Assembly (NCBI GenBank): GCA_020746995.1
Contig: JAGPXD010000003.1
Span: 3,472,001-3,536,000 of the forward strand
Reading direction: 5' to 3'
DNA from: Plectosphaerella cucumerina
Taxonomy: Eukaryota; Ascomycota; Sordariomycetes; Glomerellales; Plectosphaerellaceae
Length of the DNA: 64,000 nt
Made by a program: the position numbers and the translations under genes. Below, in pieces: positions 20,528 through 31,850 of the stretch. The first letter of the stretch is position 1, and every line of letters starts with the position of its first letter. A model generated the notes under the pieces. The model was not told where the DNA came from and did not search any database. It was given only the letters and a program-made list of their open reading frames with translations.

Positions 20528-23500
20528 CGGGCAGAGGTGGTCCGCTCGGTCGCTCACTCATCCCGTCGGCTCCATGGCAGCAAGCGAGGCGTGAATACGA
20601 CCGGCGCGGCCGCCGGACGCAGGGATAGCTTTCGAGAAGCCCCCCTGATAACCCATGGTCCGCGCGTGGGCGGTTGGTCGGGCGGCCGCAAACGGACACC
20701 GGCAGGCACCTTTCTTCCTTTGCCCCTGGCCTGATGTCTTCGAAAAGCTGAGCTTCTTGGGACGACTGGCTGTCGGTGGGCCGGGTTCCCGCACCGGCGC
20801 CGTGGGCCAACGATACGAGGTGGGCTCTAGGGCTCTCTAGCGCTCTAGCAGCCATGCTAAGGTTGCGTGCCTGAGAGCTGAGCTGTCGGGGCGGAAGGCC
20901 GGCGAGCTCCCGCTGGGGCCCCCTGATGTCATTGACGTGCGTGCGGTCAAGGTCTGGCCCTGCCCGGTGTTGCCATTTACAGCTCGACGGGGGGGCGGCC
21001 TTCGTGTGCGGCGGGCGGAGAAATGCCGCACCCTGGTTGTCGCCTTTGGTAGCCTCAGCAACTGCCAACTGGGCAGCTCGTATGACAAACTGGGACGGGT
21101 AATTGGGCAATGGGTTCTGACCCCCGGGGGAGAGGGAAGGCGAGGATGGCCGAATGCCCGAAGCGTGGAGATGGGGTGTTGATGCGTTCTGGGGCCGGGC
21201 ACGCCGGCGCATAATGTTTCTCTCCACCAGAGTTGCGAAGGCAGGATGGGGGAGGCGAAGCGCATGGCAAACGGCATTAGGGACTCCAGGACCTTGAGCG
21301 AGTGCGCTGGCAACTCGATCTCGAAGGCGCATCAAGTGATGGGTATATCGAACGCTGGCCGGGGTCAGTGTCTGATGTATCATGTAAGTGAGGAGTGCGT
21401 GCGGCTGGCCACATCTGTTACAAGATCAGACCCCTCGAGGGCTTCTTTTTTTTGTTTGATTTGTGTCGTCCCCTGGTTTCTCTGTTGTGAACGGCCGGCA
21501 TGGAATACGGGCCCCTTTTTGAAGAAGAGGCATGTTGAATTGCGAATGCCTTCCCCGTCATCCACCATCGGATGCCGGCAGTGGTAAACGAGATGAGGAC
21601 GGGGGTGTTCGCGCGGTTGAGGCAGATCGTGGCCCCAAAAAGCCCGAGGATCTCCGCAGAGCCGTCCTTGGTGCCCGTCGCTGGGCGGGCGTGGCATGTC
21701 AAATTGGCCCTGGACACGGCCCAAGAAGGCAGTGCCAAGACGGGCCTGCATAGGGCAGACGGCTGTGCACGATGCCACGCGGATGATGAGCGTGCCTGAC
21801 AGGCTGGGCCCTGACAACACACGCAGCACAGCAATCTGCCCGAGTGTCTTTCGTGTCTGTCTGGCTTCACTCCGTCTTGATTGCTGGCGAGAAGCAGACA
21901 AAGAAAGAACCAAAACACCCTCGGCAGAGTTTTCTTCCTCGAGCCCAGACTCTGTCAAAGAGGGGTCGAGTCGTCCGAGTTTAGCCAGAGAAGAGTTTTC
22001 AGCCATCGCCGAGGTTCCCCTCGATTCTTTGCCGCCTGGGCTTCTGAGCGGGGAGAAGAAACATGTCGTCTTTGGTAGACGTGGGTCATGCCCAGTCTCT
22101 AGACGTCCGAGGAACGACGGGAGTGTCGACTGTGGTGCGACCTCGGGGCGAGCGGAAACGTCATGTCGTGCTCACGTCTTCGCAGAGGCAATTCTGAGGT
22201 GTACAAGACGGGCAAGACGGGGCAATGCGCTGGATGTGTGATTGGAGCGCGGCAGAGCGGACAAGAGTCCGCTAAGTCGAGACGCCGGTGTATCGAGGGA
22301 GAGGGCGAGGCCAGTGTGCCGCCGTGTCATGTCTCTCCCCTCGTCTCGCCATTGGGAAGAAGAACCGCGGACGCGGTCTGAGCCGCGGCGAGCAGTCGAT
22401 TCGAGTCGCCGCGGGAGAGGGGAGGCCCTGTGTGTTCGTTGCCAGGCCATCGTCTTCCAAGCAAGGAACCGGGAAGTGAGCGTCGATCGATCTGTCGGTT
22501 CGCGGCCGGTTGATTCTGTGACGATGATGCCGGCCAAGGTGATGTGCGGCGTCGATGGAAGGCCTAGAATGTTGGATCGTCAGGCCTCGGGTGCCTTTCG
22601 GTGCTTGGGTGCGCTGTAAAAACCAGTCGGTCCCCGCTGAAACACGCTGCAGATGGTGCTAGGAAAACCGGGCAGACGGACTTCAGGTGAGGACGACCGG
22701 TTCCTGTCGCCTGCGCTACTTGCGTTCTAGCGGGCGGTAAGAGCCGTGACGTCGAGGTACCCGAGCCGCACGGCACGGAAGAGTGTTGAATCAGGTACAG
22801 GTCTCGTAGTGATGGTGCGTTAGTGGTATTGGGGTGTGATCGGCGTTCTTTCTCTCCTGTCGGCTACAGGCTCTGCCAGCGCTGTCTTTTCCCGGGCGGG
22901 CAGTGCCTTCCGCCGCCGGTTGCCAGCGGGAAGGCAGGAAGGTGCCCTCCAGCCACTCGGAACCTGACGATCGCTACTGCCCCGAGCGAGCGGGCAGAGG
23001 CAGGCACCGTGACTTGGCCGACATGACAATTGCACCAACCATTGGCTTGGCCGCGCTCCACGCCTCCACCCCACCACGGACTTCCGCCGTGAAGTTTCTG
23101 CACTTCCATCACCTCACACTGTCCTGACTGTCCACCTCCAGCGACATCACATCTCGTCACTAACGCCGACCCGACGTCGACGACTCATGGCCCTCCACGC
23201 CTCCTCCCGCTATCGAGTCGTCAGTCCGCCGTCACCACCTGCAGCTGGTCTCTAGGCAGGCCGACGCGACACGCCGCTGCGCGCTTTTCCGCCATCAATT
23301 CATCCCACCATCCCACCATCCGCCGCTCTCCGGCTGGCGAGTCAACACAATGGCTTTGTTCGACCGTGCCGTCCCAAGGCATATGTCGAGTGACCGACCC
23401 GACCCCGCTCCGAGGGTGTTCTGGAATCCCTTGTCCAGCATCTGCCGAGAGTGTCTGCGCGGCAAAGGAGTGAACCACCCGCCGTCTCGGTCTCGCCACG

Positions 23501-25632
23501 GAGAAAGGGAAAAAAAAAAGGCACGAGAAATTTCTGATGCGCCGCGCCGGTTCTGCTCACTTGCACTTACACGGCAGTTCGACACTGTGCTCCTCGCGAA
23601 TTATTGTGGGCCACCGAAATACCGCAATGGTCTGAATGGCGCCCGTCTTGAATGTTACTTTTCCATCAAATCCAATTCCCCAGGACCCTGGACTCGTCAC
23701 AGACACAAAACATCCCTCGTGGCGTACTCGTAGAGTTGGAGCCATGGGCAGCCATCACCGCATCCTCCCGCTCAACCGCCGTCTAGACACACGTGCCGGC
23801 CAGACTCTATTTCTCGAGGACCAAGCTCGCAACGTCGTCGACAATGTCGCCTTGTACTGGGCTTGTACTGTGCACTCGGCCAAACCCTTTGGCCGCCTCG
23901 GAGCGGCGCCTCGAAAGCGCTGGTTCCTCCTACAGTACGTGGACATGACTTGCAAAGCGCGCACCACCACCGCCACCCACCACTACGATGACCACACCAT
24001 CTCTCGGGACGCTGGACCAACACCCCCCACCGGGGCGCCGGCTCGGCAGGGCATCCCACCCTGTAATGGCACGCCACGCGGAACTGTCAGGCACCAGGTA
24101 CGGGCGTGCTCTGGCCACCCTTCGGTCATCCAATGACGAGCGTCCGAGCTCACACCCGGCGCATCCACCAGGGGCCACCATCCAGGGCCAGGCAAGCCAG
24201 GACGGGAATGGAACCAGAACCCGGGTTTGGCAGGACCCAAGGGAGGGGAGGAACTTGGACAAGCAACCTGCGCCAGAAGCTTACGTCTCTCGGTCCACCC
24301 ATTGCGCCGATTCAATTGGACCGCCTCAGGGTCTGGACGTCCGTCCTGGCCCTTCCCCTTGCTTCTGCACGACTCTTCCCCCTCGTCCCTGAAGGTGGTC
24401 TTGTTCACTCGGCGGCCCGCCCTCGGGCCTTCCCCAGTTCTTCTGGCGCGGCTCAGGCTCCGCGGCTGTGGTGGCCCGCTGCCATCTTTTCAGTCTCAGT
24501 CTCACATGCCACTCCGAGTCGTGCCCCGGTGGCTGGAAAGCTGATCCGGGTGGTCCCAGACTCCCAGCAGCGAACGGGATCGACAGTTGCATCAGAAGAG
24601 GGCTTCCGGGGCCATATCATGCGTCTTATGGGAACCATCCAAGGAACAGAGCCCCCATTTCCAGGGACGGACACGAGCGTCTGCCAACTTGCCGTCTCGG
24701 GAGGCCCAGGACGGGAACCGAAGAGTTCGCTCTACCTACCGTTGCACGCCTCTAGGCGTTGGATGGCGCCAGCAACTAACACCACCCGAAGGATGTCTGA
24801 TGCCTCCGTTTCTTTCTAGCCCGACGCCGGGCACCCATCCACCAGACCGTACCTGCATGTGGCAGACCAGTGGCGTTGTGCCCTCGGACAACCACTTTGT
24901 CACTCTGCTCTACTTTTTTTTCCTCTGCCTGCAGTGCAAGCCGACATCCGCCTCCTCCCAGGATTCGGGCTAGACCACACCAGACGGTCACTCGATTTCG
25001 ATTCGACCTCTCGGCGGTGGACCGGGTCCCCTCCCACCTTCGTTGGCACCACGTCTGCACGTCCACCGTGACCTACCTCCGCCGCCGGCACTGTACACGG
25101 TTTTTCGGCTTCTGGCCTCTCTCTCCCGCTGGTCCACCGGCCCTTTCTCCATTGTTTCCCCTGTAGCGTCGTGTCCCATGGTCCACCCCTTTGACCTTTG
25201 AGTCGGACCCTCGACTGGCTCTGCCACCCCTCCTTGCCCTCCCACAGGTCGGGTCAGGCCTCCCAGGGTGTGCTCACAATGCCACGTCAAAGGAGGCAGC
25301 TTTGGTATAAGTAGCCTCCCCATCCTCGACCCCCAGACCCTACCTTCCTGCCCCTCTGTACCCATCACTATCCTTCAGTCGATTACCTGGTGTTAGTCGT
25401 CTTCTTTTGACAACGTTCCTTCTTCAAGGCTCGCTCATACCGCAACTTCTCATTCCTTTGGAAGTCCTGCAACTACACGGCTTGGCCCGTCTCATCATAT
25501 CCTTCCTTCACACACACAAGGCACTCTTCGAGTCCCTCGTCACACATACCCATTCCGGGAATCACCTCTACACAAGAGCATAACCTCCACCTTCCTTGAC
25601 TACCCCAGTCTACCCCCACGTCAAAAGACAAG
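20528..25632. other. Five-kilobase gene-poor region
   Basis: Longest gap in the window, between the divergent starts of two genes for secreted proteins. Many open frames up to 237 codons exist, but they overlap on both strands and look like chance frames in GC-rich DNA. I see no transposase, reverse transcriptase, terminal repeats or strong AT bias. About 25,340-25,632 is the pyrimidine-rich leader of the 25.6-kb gene. Long promoters or an unannotated RNA are possible. Confidence 0.45.
25306..25311 (+). promoter_or_regulatory. TATA box of the small secreted protein gene
   Basis: TATAAG within GGTATAAGTAG, 322-327 bp upstream of the ATG. The roughly 300 nt after it contain no ATG and are rich in C and T, which supports a long, scanning-friendly leader. 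Confidence 0.6.
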
Positions 25633-26169
25633 ATGCAGTTCTCTCAGATCCTGTCCATCCTCGGTTCCGCCGCTGTTGTGGCCGCCAACACCGTCACCTT
25701 CATCTCCCTCGACAGCACTGACCGTACTGTCTACTTCACCCCTTCCGCCGGCCACGAGCAGGTCGACACCATCACCGTCAAGGGCGGCGAGCAGGTCGTC
25801 TCTGAGATCCCCCAGGGCTGGATCGGCAACTGGCACTCCATCTCGGACGGCAAGGAGAACGTTCCCGGCATGCTCGGCGAGGTCGCCTTCCAGGGCTGGA
25901 ACGGCTTCACCTACTTCGACGTCTCTGCCATCGTCGACCCCTCCGACCACGACGGTGTCAAGATGATGTACCCTGCCTCGTCCAACTCCCCCACCTCGGG
26001 CTGCGAGTCGTTCCCCTGCGACAACGCCTACTACGTCTGGGACGATGTCCAGACCAAGGTCACCCCCGAGACCGACATCATCTGCACCCTCGGCTCCGGT
26101 GTCAGCCCCCTCGTTGCCGCCGAGGCTCCCGCCGCCGTCAAGCGCAACTTCGTCGAGGGCAAGTTCTAA
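25633..26169 (+). CDS. Small secreted protein, 'DNase1 protein'-type fungal family
   Basis: Intronless, 178 residues. A signal peptide is visible (MQFSQILSILGSAAVVAA, cut near residue 18). The mature protein begins NTVTFISLDSTDRTVYFTP and contains IPQGWIGNWHS, GMLGEVAFQGWNG, YFDVSAIVDP and YPASSNSPTSGC. Proteins of this pattern occur in many Sordariomycetes and, as I recall, are often labelled 'DNase1 protein' or candidate effectors. I see no nuclease motif that justifies the name. The aromatic, beta-rich pattern and YFDVSAIVDP recall thaumatin-like folds. Three cysteines remain after cleavage, an odd number. Almost every codon ends in C or G, which together with the TATA box indicates very high expression. 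It probably acts outside the cell or in the wall. Confidence 0.85.
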   Translation: MQFSQILSILGSAAVVAANTVTFISLDSTDRTVYFTPSAGHEQVDTITVKGGEQVVSEIPQGWIGNWHSISDGKENVPGMLGEVAFQGWNGFTYFDVSAIVDPSDHDGVKMMYPASSNSPTSGCESFPCDNAYYVWDDVQTKVTPETDIICTLGSGVSPLVAAEAPAAVKRNFVEGKF

Positions 26170-27664
26170 GTCTCGAGCCAATCGTCGACACACACGCAGC
26201 CCTTGGTCAAGCCTGACCTGGTCTCTTTCTTTCTTCCCTTCCTCCTCATGACCCCCCTTCCGCCTTGGAAGCATGAGGCAGACAGCCCCCTTTCCCGAGC
26301 CGATCACATGAGAGCGTAGAACGCTCTGCGAGACGCTGCTATGAACATCACGACACCATGACGATAGACAAAAACAAAGGGATACCCCCGCAGGATCCGG
26401 CCCGCCCGGCCCTCTCTCCATGAAGGAGGAGGTTCCCGGGGGACAGAGGGTCACTGAACTCTCGCCCGGCCTCGAAGGGAAGCAAAAGGCACCCGCGAAT
26501 GATACCCTCCCAGCACACTCAACCTCCGAGGCAACGGGCAAACACATACATAGAGAGATGCCTGAGACCACCCCACGGGGGGCTCAGCGCATCGGGATCG
26601 GCGCACATGGACATTCTTCACATTCTTCGTCACTCGCTGGCTCCTGGACCGCCGCTCTCTTCGGCCAGGACGCTCCATTTTTAGGAACTCGCACAAGACG
26701 TTCCGAAGCATCAATTGAAAGTCAACACTGAACTCTATACAAGTGCTCGCTCCCCTTGACGTGTGTGTGTTTGTGGCGTTTGATTTGTTGGCCCCTGGCG
26801 AAGAGCAAGGTTGACCCCGGCCTAGTCGTCGCGGTCAGTCCGGTGTTTGGGATGGCTGAGCCGCGCGGCTTAGGGGGCCGATGGACCTGGTCTCGGACCG
26901 GCGCCGGCACGCCCGTTGGTCTTTGGGCCGCGAGGGCCGCTTCGGCATCTCCACTTCTTTAACGACGGCCTCTCGAAAAGGGGCAGTAAAGGAGCAGCAC
27001 AAAGGGATGGAAGCAAAGATGTCTAAACTCGGTACTCGGTACATGGCACAGTCCCTTTGCTGCGCAGGGTTCCCTGGCACAATGAAAGATGGGATGGCGT
27101 GGGGAAACAAAACGTCTTTGGACGCGTCAACGGGCAACGGAAAGTCTTGTCGAGGACTCGAGGCTACCCCTGCTGTGCACCCTTGCTGACATTCCTCCCG
27201 GGATGCATATGCCGTGGGTGTCGTCGTCGCTCGTTTCAGCCTCCCGATGTCATCGAGTCGGATCATCCTCTGATGATGGACGGCATGTGCCACCGCCCTG
27301 CATCACGGATACCTGCGTCCCCGGTCCCGATCCCACGGTGTGCGACGGGATGAACTGCCTCCCCGCGCCCGGCGGCCTGCATAAAATCCCCGGACTTCCC
27401 CAGTGTCACGGGCGTAAGGTGCATCAGTAAGTATAGCTCGACGACGTGAAGAAGGGCCAGACATGAAGCTCTAGTGATCTTAATCTGGCGAGATGGAAAA
27501 GCTTCCCCCTCCGAGACTGGATGATATACAGTGCCTCCCCCTGTCGGCATCCAAGGCCAGCACAGGGGGCGGGCAGAAGCGCTCCAACTCAGCGCTGAAC
27601 GCCGACACGATGCCATGTGTGAAGTCCTTCCCCTCCTGATTCCCGGTACTTTTCCGCTGCTGCT
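26170..27664. other. Convergent intergenic region
   Basis: 1.5 kb between the stops of the secreted protein gene and VPS54. It includes both 3' UTRs. A GT-rich stretch lies near 26,760-26,775. No frame in the middle looks coding. Confidence 0.5.
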
Positions 27665-30600
27665 CTACTTGTCCTCTTCCTTCTTCTGCTCTTCCTCCGA
27701 TGTCTTGCTCGAGTCACCTGTTTCAGCCGGGGCGCTCTCGTCCCCGTCCTCGGCGGGCTTCTCTTCCTCCTTGGTCTTCTCCTCCACAGGCGCAGGCGCA
27801 GGCTTGGGCGCCGGAGCCGGCGGGCCATCAATCTTCTTGGCGTTGATGATGTCCATGAGGTGCTTGCCGACCGAGTCGAAGCCTTCGATCTTGCCGAGCT
27901 TCGCGACTAGTAGATCTACGTCGCGACGCATACTAAAATTGGTCAGCATGTGATAATTGCCCAATGTCAACGATACACGTACCTGTCGCGACCGGCCTCG
28001 GTCTTGGGCTCAGCCGCCTCAAAGACCGCGCCAAACTGCGTCTTGTAACTCGAGAAGACCGGGCCCATGATCATCTGCACTGAGCCCTCGGGGAGATGCT
28101 TCGTCAAAACGCGGTGCAGTGTCGTCGTCTCCTTTGCCAACGTCTCCATGTACCCGTGGACGGGCGCGGCGCTGTCCGCATCCCAGTCGATGCGCTTCAT
28201 CGTCTTGGAGTGCTGCGACGCGCGGCCGCTCATGATCTCGACCAGCTTGTCGTAGATGCTGTTCTGGTGCTCCTGGAACAGACGGCGGACCTTGTCAAAT
28301 TCGCCCATGAGGCTTGACACGCCCGCCCCGCTGCCGGCATGCCGCCGCACGAACTCGCGGATGTGTGGGATAAGAGCGACCACGAGCGCGAGCGCCTGCG
28401 ACGCCAGCGCGAGGTGTCTAGTCGTGATGTTTTTGAGGCCTGCGGAACGTGTCGCCCCAGCGCCTAGGATGAGCTGCGTGCAGCGCGAGTTGAACAAGTG
28501 CAGGTACGCCACGAGGGATGTAGCCACGTCGACGGTCATGGAGGGGATGCCCGCGATTAAATGCAGGAAACTCGAGACACCCTCGAGGCATAGGACTGCC
28601 GAGTTTGGCAGCAGGAAGTTTTCTCCCTCGATGACTGCCGGGCGGACCTTCTCCTTGCTTGTGCCGTTGGCGTCGACGGCCGTGTCGGTTCCGTTGACCT
28701 CGTCCTCGAGAGAGTACTCGACCCAGATCTTGGTTCCGTCGGACCATGCCGCCGCATCTCGAGTACTACTCTCCAGCACGCGGTCGAGGAGAAGGGTCTC
28801 CCTCTCGCCAAAGTCCTTGGCATTCCACTGATCCGACTCCATGCCCTGGGCGAGCTTCTGCTTCTCGACATCGCCATGGCTCAGCACGAACTGGTTAATG
28901 TGGCCGTTGACAATGGTCTTGAGAGCCGTGCCACTGCGGCCCGAGATGGCCTCGCACTCGTTGGCGAAGAAGAGATTGAGGGAGAAGTAGCGCAGGAACC
29001 AGATCAGGGGCAGGTTCGAGCTCTGCTCGCCGCGGACCTTGAGGACCTTGATGATCTTATCTTGTGCAATGTCGACGCCCTGGCCCATGAGGTTGGAAAC
29101 GTCCATAGCCTGGTGAATCTCTTCCTGGATCTCGAAACCAGTGAAGTCCTTTGGCGTTTGCCGGTCGGGGTTAGGACTGGCCAGCGGTGACCGGAAGGGC
29201 GGGGACATGAGCCCTGATGGCGATGAGGCCGATAATGAGCTGGCAATGTCGAGAAGCACCTTGACCTGTGTCGTGACCCGACGTAGCGTCTCGGTCACGC
29301 CCACGTAGACGGACTTGAGTAGCTCTTCTGCATCTGGCGGGTCCAGTGCCCTTAGATTCCTCGCCAGGATGGATGACCTCTCCCGGCCCGACGAGCCTCT
29401 GCCCCCGCTCATCGTAGACGCAGACATGACCGACTCGTTGTCATCATCATTGGAGCTCGGAAGTGGCCGTCGGATGATATTCTTGACCTCCCTCAGGACA
29501 GCTTCGCGGTACACGCTTGTCGCAACCGCAATGTGCTGGGCGCGGTGAAGCCCGACGAGGTTGGGCTTGATAGCGGCACGCAGCTCCTCGGTTGAGGACA
29601 TGTAGGAGGGGAACACCGACGGCTCTCGAGCATGGCCACCCCTTCCACGCATTGAGGCGCTGCCCCATCTGAGCAGAACCTCCTGCTGCGAAACCGACTC
29701 CAGGTGCCGCCGTAGATCCTTGAGGAGCACATTGACCAGATTCGTCTCGTAAGCCTTGCCGATGCGGGACCGGAGGGTGTTGAGATCGTCATGGACACCC
29801 TGCAACGCCGTGGCGCCTCGCAGGTCTCGTAGTTGGATGGTCTTGAGGGCTGCTGGTGAACGGTCGTCTTGACTTGTCTCGCCGGCTATGAGGAGCTCGA
29901 GAGCATCGATTCTCCCCAAAGCTTGGTCGACCTCGCCGTTATCAACGGCCGCCTCGCAATGCGCGACGCCCTCGACGATATGCCGCAGCTGGAGGACCGC
30001 GTCGTTGAGTTGTTGGAGGTTCTCTCTCCGCCGCTTCTTCTGCACGATATCCAGGCCGCTCTGCGCGATCTCCAAGTCCAGCGCCTGCAACTCCTTCCTG
30101 AGCGTCGTGATCCGGTCCACCGATTCGGCAGCTTCCGAGTGTAGTTCCCGTAGAGACCCCAGGGCTGTGAAGAAGGTCGTCGACGCCGTGGAGATCGAGT
30201 TGATCAGGTGCATCTCAATGGTGTCCATGTACCAGGACAGCTTCTCCTGCAGGATCGCATTCGTGGCAAGGGCTTTGCGAGGAGCCGCAGCGTTTCCGTT
30301 GCCATTGGTCTTATCGTCGGCGCTGCCGGGGGTAGGTCGGACAACCTCGGATCGCTCACTGACCACGTCGAAAGTCCGGGGGTTCTCCAGATGGAAATCG
30401 TCGTCAAAGTAGACATTGGGAATGGTCGCCAGGGGAGGTGGTCCTTGCGATGCTCGTCCGCGTGGGCCGCCCGAGGACGTCCTCCGAAGCGAGGCCGAAG
30501 CATCCAGGGAGGAGGTCAACGAGGAGAGCGATGTGACTGATGGCCGCCGGCCAGAGCGGCTGCCGGGTCGTAAACGCCCCTCATCGGGTTCCGTCGTATC

Positions 30601-31167
30601 ATCGGTCTTGCTGCCTCTCCGTCCGGCATCATTCTCATCTTCAGCCTCCTTGACCCGGCGCAGTTGCTCGTAGAGGGCACCGACCTGCGCGAGGTATGGT
30701 TTGAACTCGGACGCATCGACGCGTGGGATATTTGTGAGCGTCACCGGTGGGATATCGCGGGCAGTCGGAGGCTTGTGTGCGCTGGATGCGGGAGCAGAGG
30801 TATGCGGCAGGAGGCCTGTCCGTACTATCGGAGGTTGGAGGAGCGTCGAGATGGCTACACCTTGTTAGCCTTACACCCGGGCAGCAAGCGCACTCGACGC
30901 ACCGTTCTGCCCCGACTCTGCGACTGATCGTGTCCAGTTACTTGAGGATGTGTCTAGTGACCCGCCGATGGAGTGGATGGAGCTCGTTGTCGATCCTCGT
31001 CGTCCGTGGGGATAGGCATTGGGTCTGCACATCGGCATCAGCATCGGGTCAAGCCCATTTCCGACCGAGACAACAGACCTGTGGAGGTTGAATTCGGAGC
31101 GGGAGGCTGTCGGCGACAGTGGCGCCAGGTTGTCGGCCGACTTGCGTGCGGTGGGCGAGGAGAACAT
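27665..31167 (-). CDS. vps54: GARP complex subunit Vps54
   Basis: Tethering subunit of the GARP complex, which captures endosome-derived vesicles at the trans-Golgi. Exons 31167-30903, 30854-27983 and 27932-27665 encode 1134 residues. The N-terminus (MFSSPTARKSADNLAPLSPT) is Ser-rich. The segment PPVTLTNIPRVDASEFKPYL and the motif IPNVYFDDDFHLENPRTF (about residue 230) match the Vps54 N-terminal region. Coiled-coil segments follow (FFTALGSLRELHSEAAESVD and onward). The Vps54 C-terminal domain ends near VDLLVAKLGKIEGFDSVGKH, and the last 40 residues are highly acidic (Glu/Lys-rich). The start at 31167 needs the first intron (48 nt, GTGCGT donor, GCTAAC branch). The gene diverges from mcm5. Confidence 0.93.
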
Positions 31168-31850
31168 GATGTCGGGGAGGCGGATCTGGAGGCCTCAAGC
31201 CAGCTCCAGTGTCCGGACGGACAGGTTGTTTCTGTCGAAGGAAGGGAAGAAGGAAGTCGGCCACGGTGGTGATGGCCCTTGCGCCAGTGTATTAGGGTAT
31301 CATCGCTCTGCAGAGGTCACCAGTTCCCCGAGTCGAAGGATTGAATGATTGCTGGAGGAGGGAAATCTGGACCGAAGGCTACAGCTAGCAAGCACCTGTT
31401 GCACTTCGTGGCTACGGTACGCAGCCACACCGGAGCTCCCAGTCTTTGGACACATGCCCCAGACCCGCTCTGAGGACACCCGTGCCAGAGCTTGGGATGA
31501 TCCCGTCCCTTTGTTGGGGTTCAAACCGAGGATTTGCCGACCGTGAGATGACACGTGAAGATAAGGCCGATATCATTGAGTCGTGCTTTGGGCATTGGCC
31601 TCCTGATCTTGCCCAGTTTCGGACTAGCTCTTCCCGCGTGCTGCAACCACTTTACGACGCCCACTTGTCGCGCGTTGCCGCGTCAAGTCGCGTCCTGCTT
31701 AATTGACTCTGGACAATCTCGAACCCCTCATCCCGCCGTGACTGACCGCCCAGAAGAAGCCTGCCTGCTGTTCCAAACCACAACCCACGTCACGAGGAAT
31801 CTCCATTCGCCCCGCAGAACCATCGCAAGTTGTTACGGATCCCAGCAACC
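31168..31850. promoter_or_regulatory. Bidirectional promoter of vps54 and mcm5
   Basis: 683 bp between divergent starts, with no other gene. It contains paired CGCGTC motifs (31,679-31,694) on the mcm5 side. No TATA box is evident. Confidence 0.55.
31679..31694. promoter_or_regulatory. Paired MBF-like CGCGTC motifs
   Basis: Two copies of CGCGTC ten base pairs apart (CGCGTCAAGTCGCGTC), 157-172 bp upstream of the mcm5 ATG. The reverse complement GACGCG resembles the MluI cell-cycle box bound by MBF in G1/S promoters. MCM genes are known MBF targets in yeasts, so a role here is reasonable but inferred. Confidence 0.4.

Noticed and set aside
24106..24819. 237-codon frame in the 20-25 kb gap
   Set aside because: No recognisable domain, no codon bias like nearby genes, and competing frames on the other strand.
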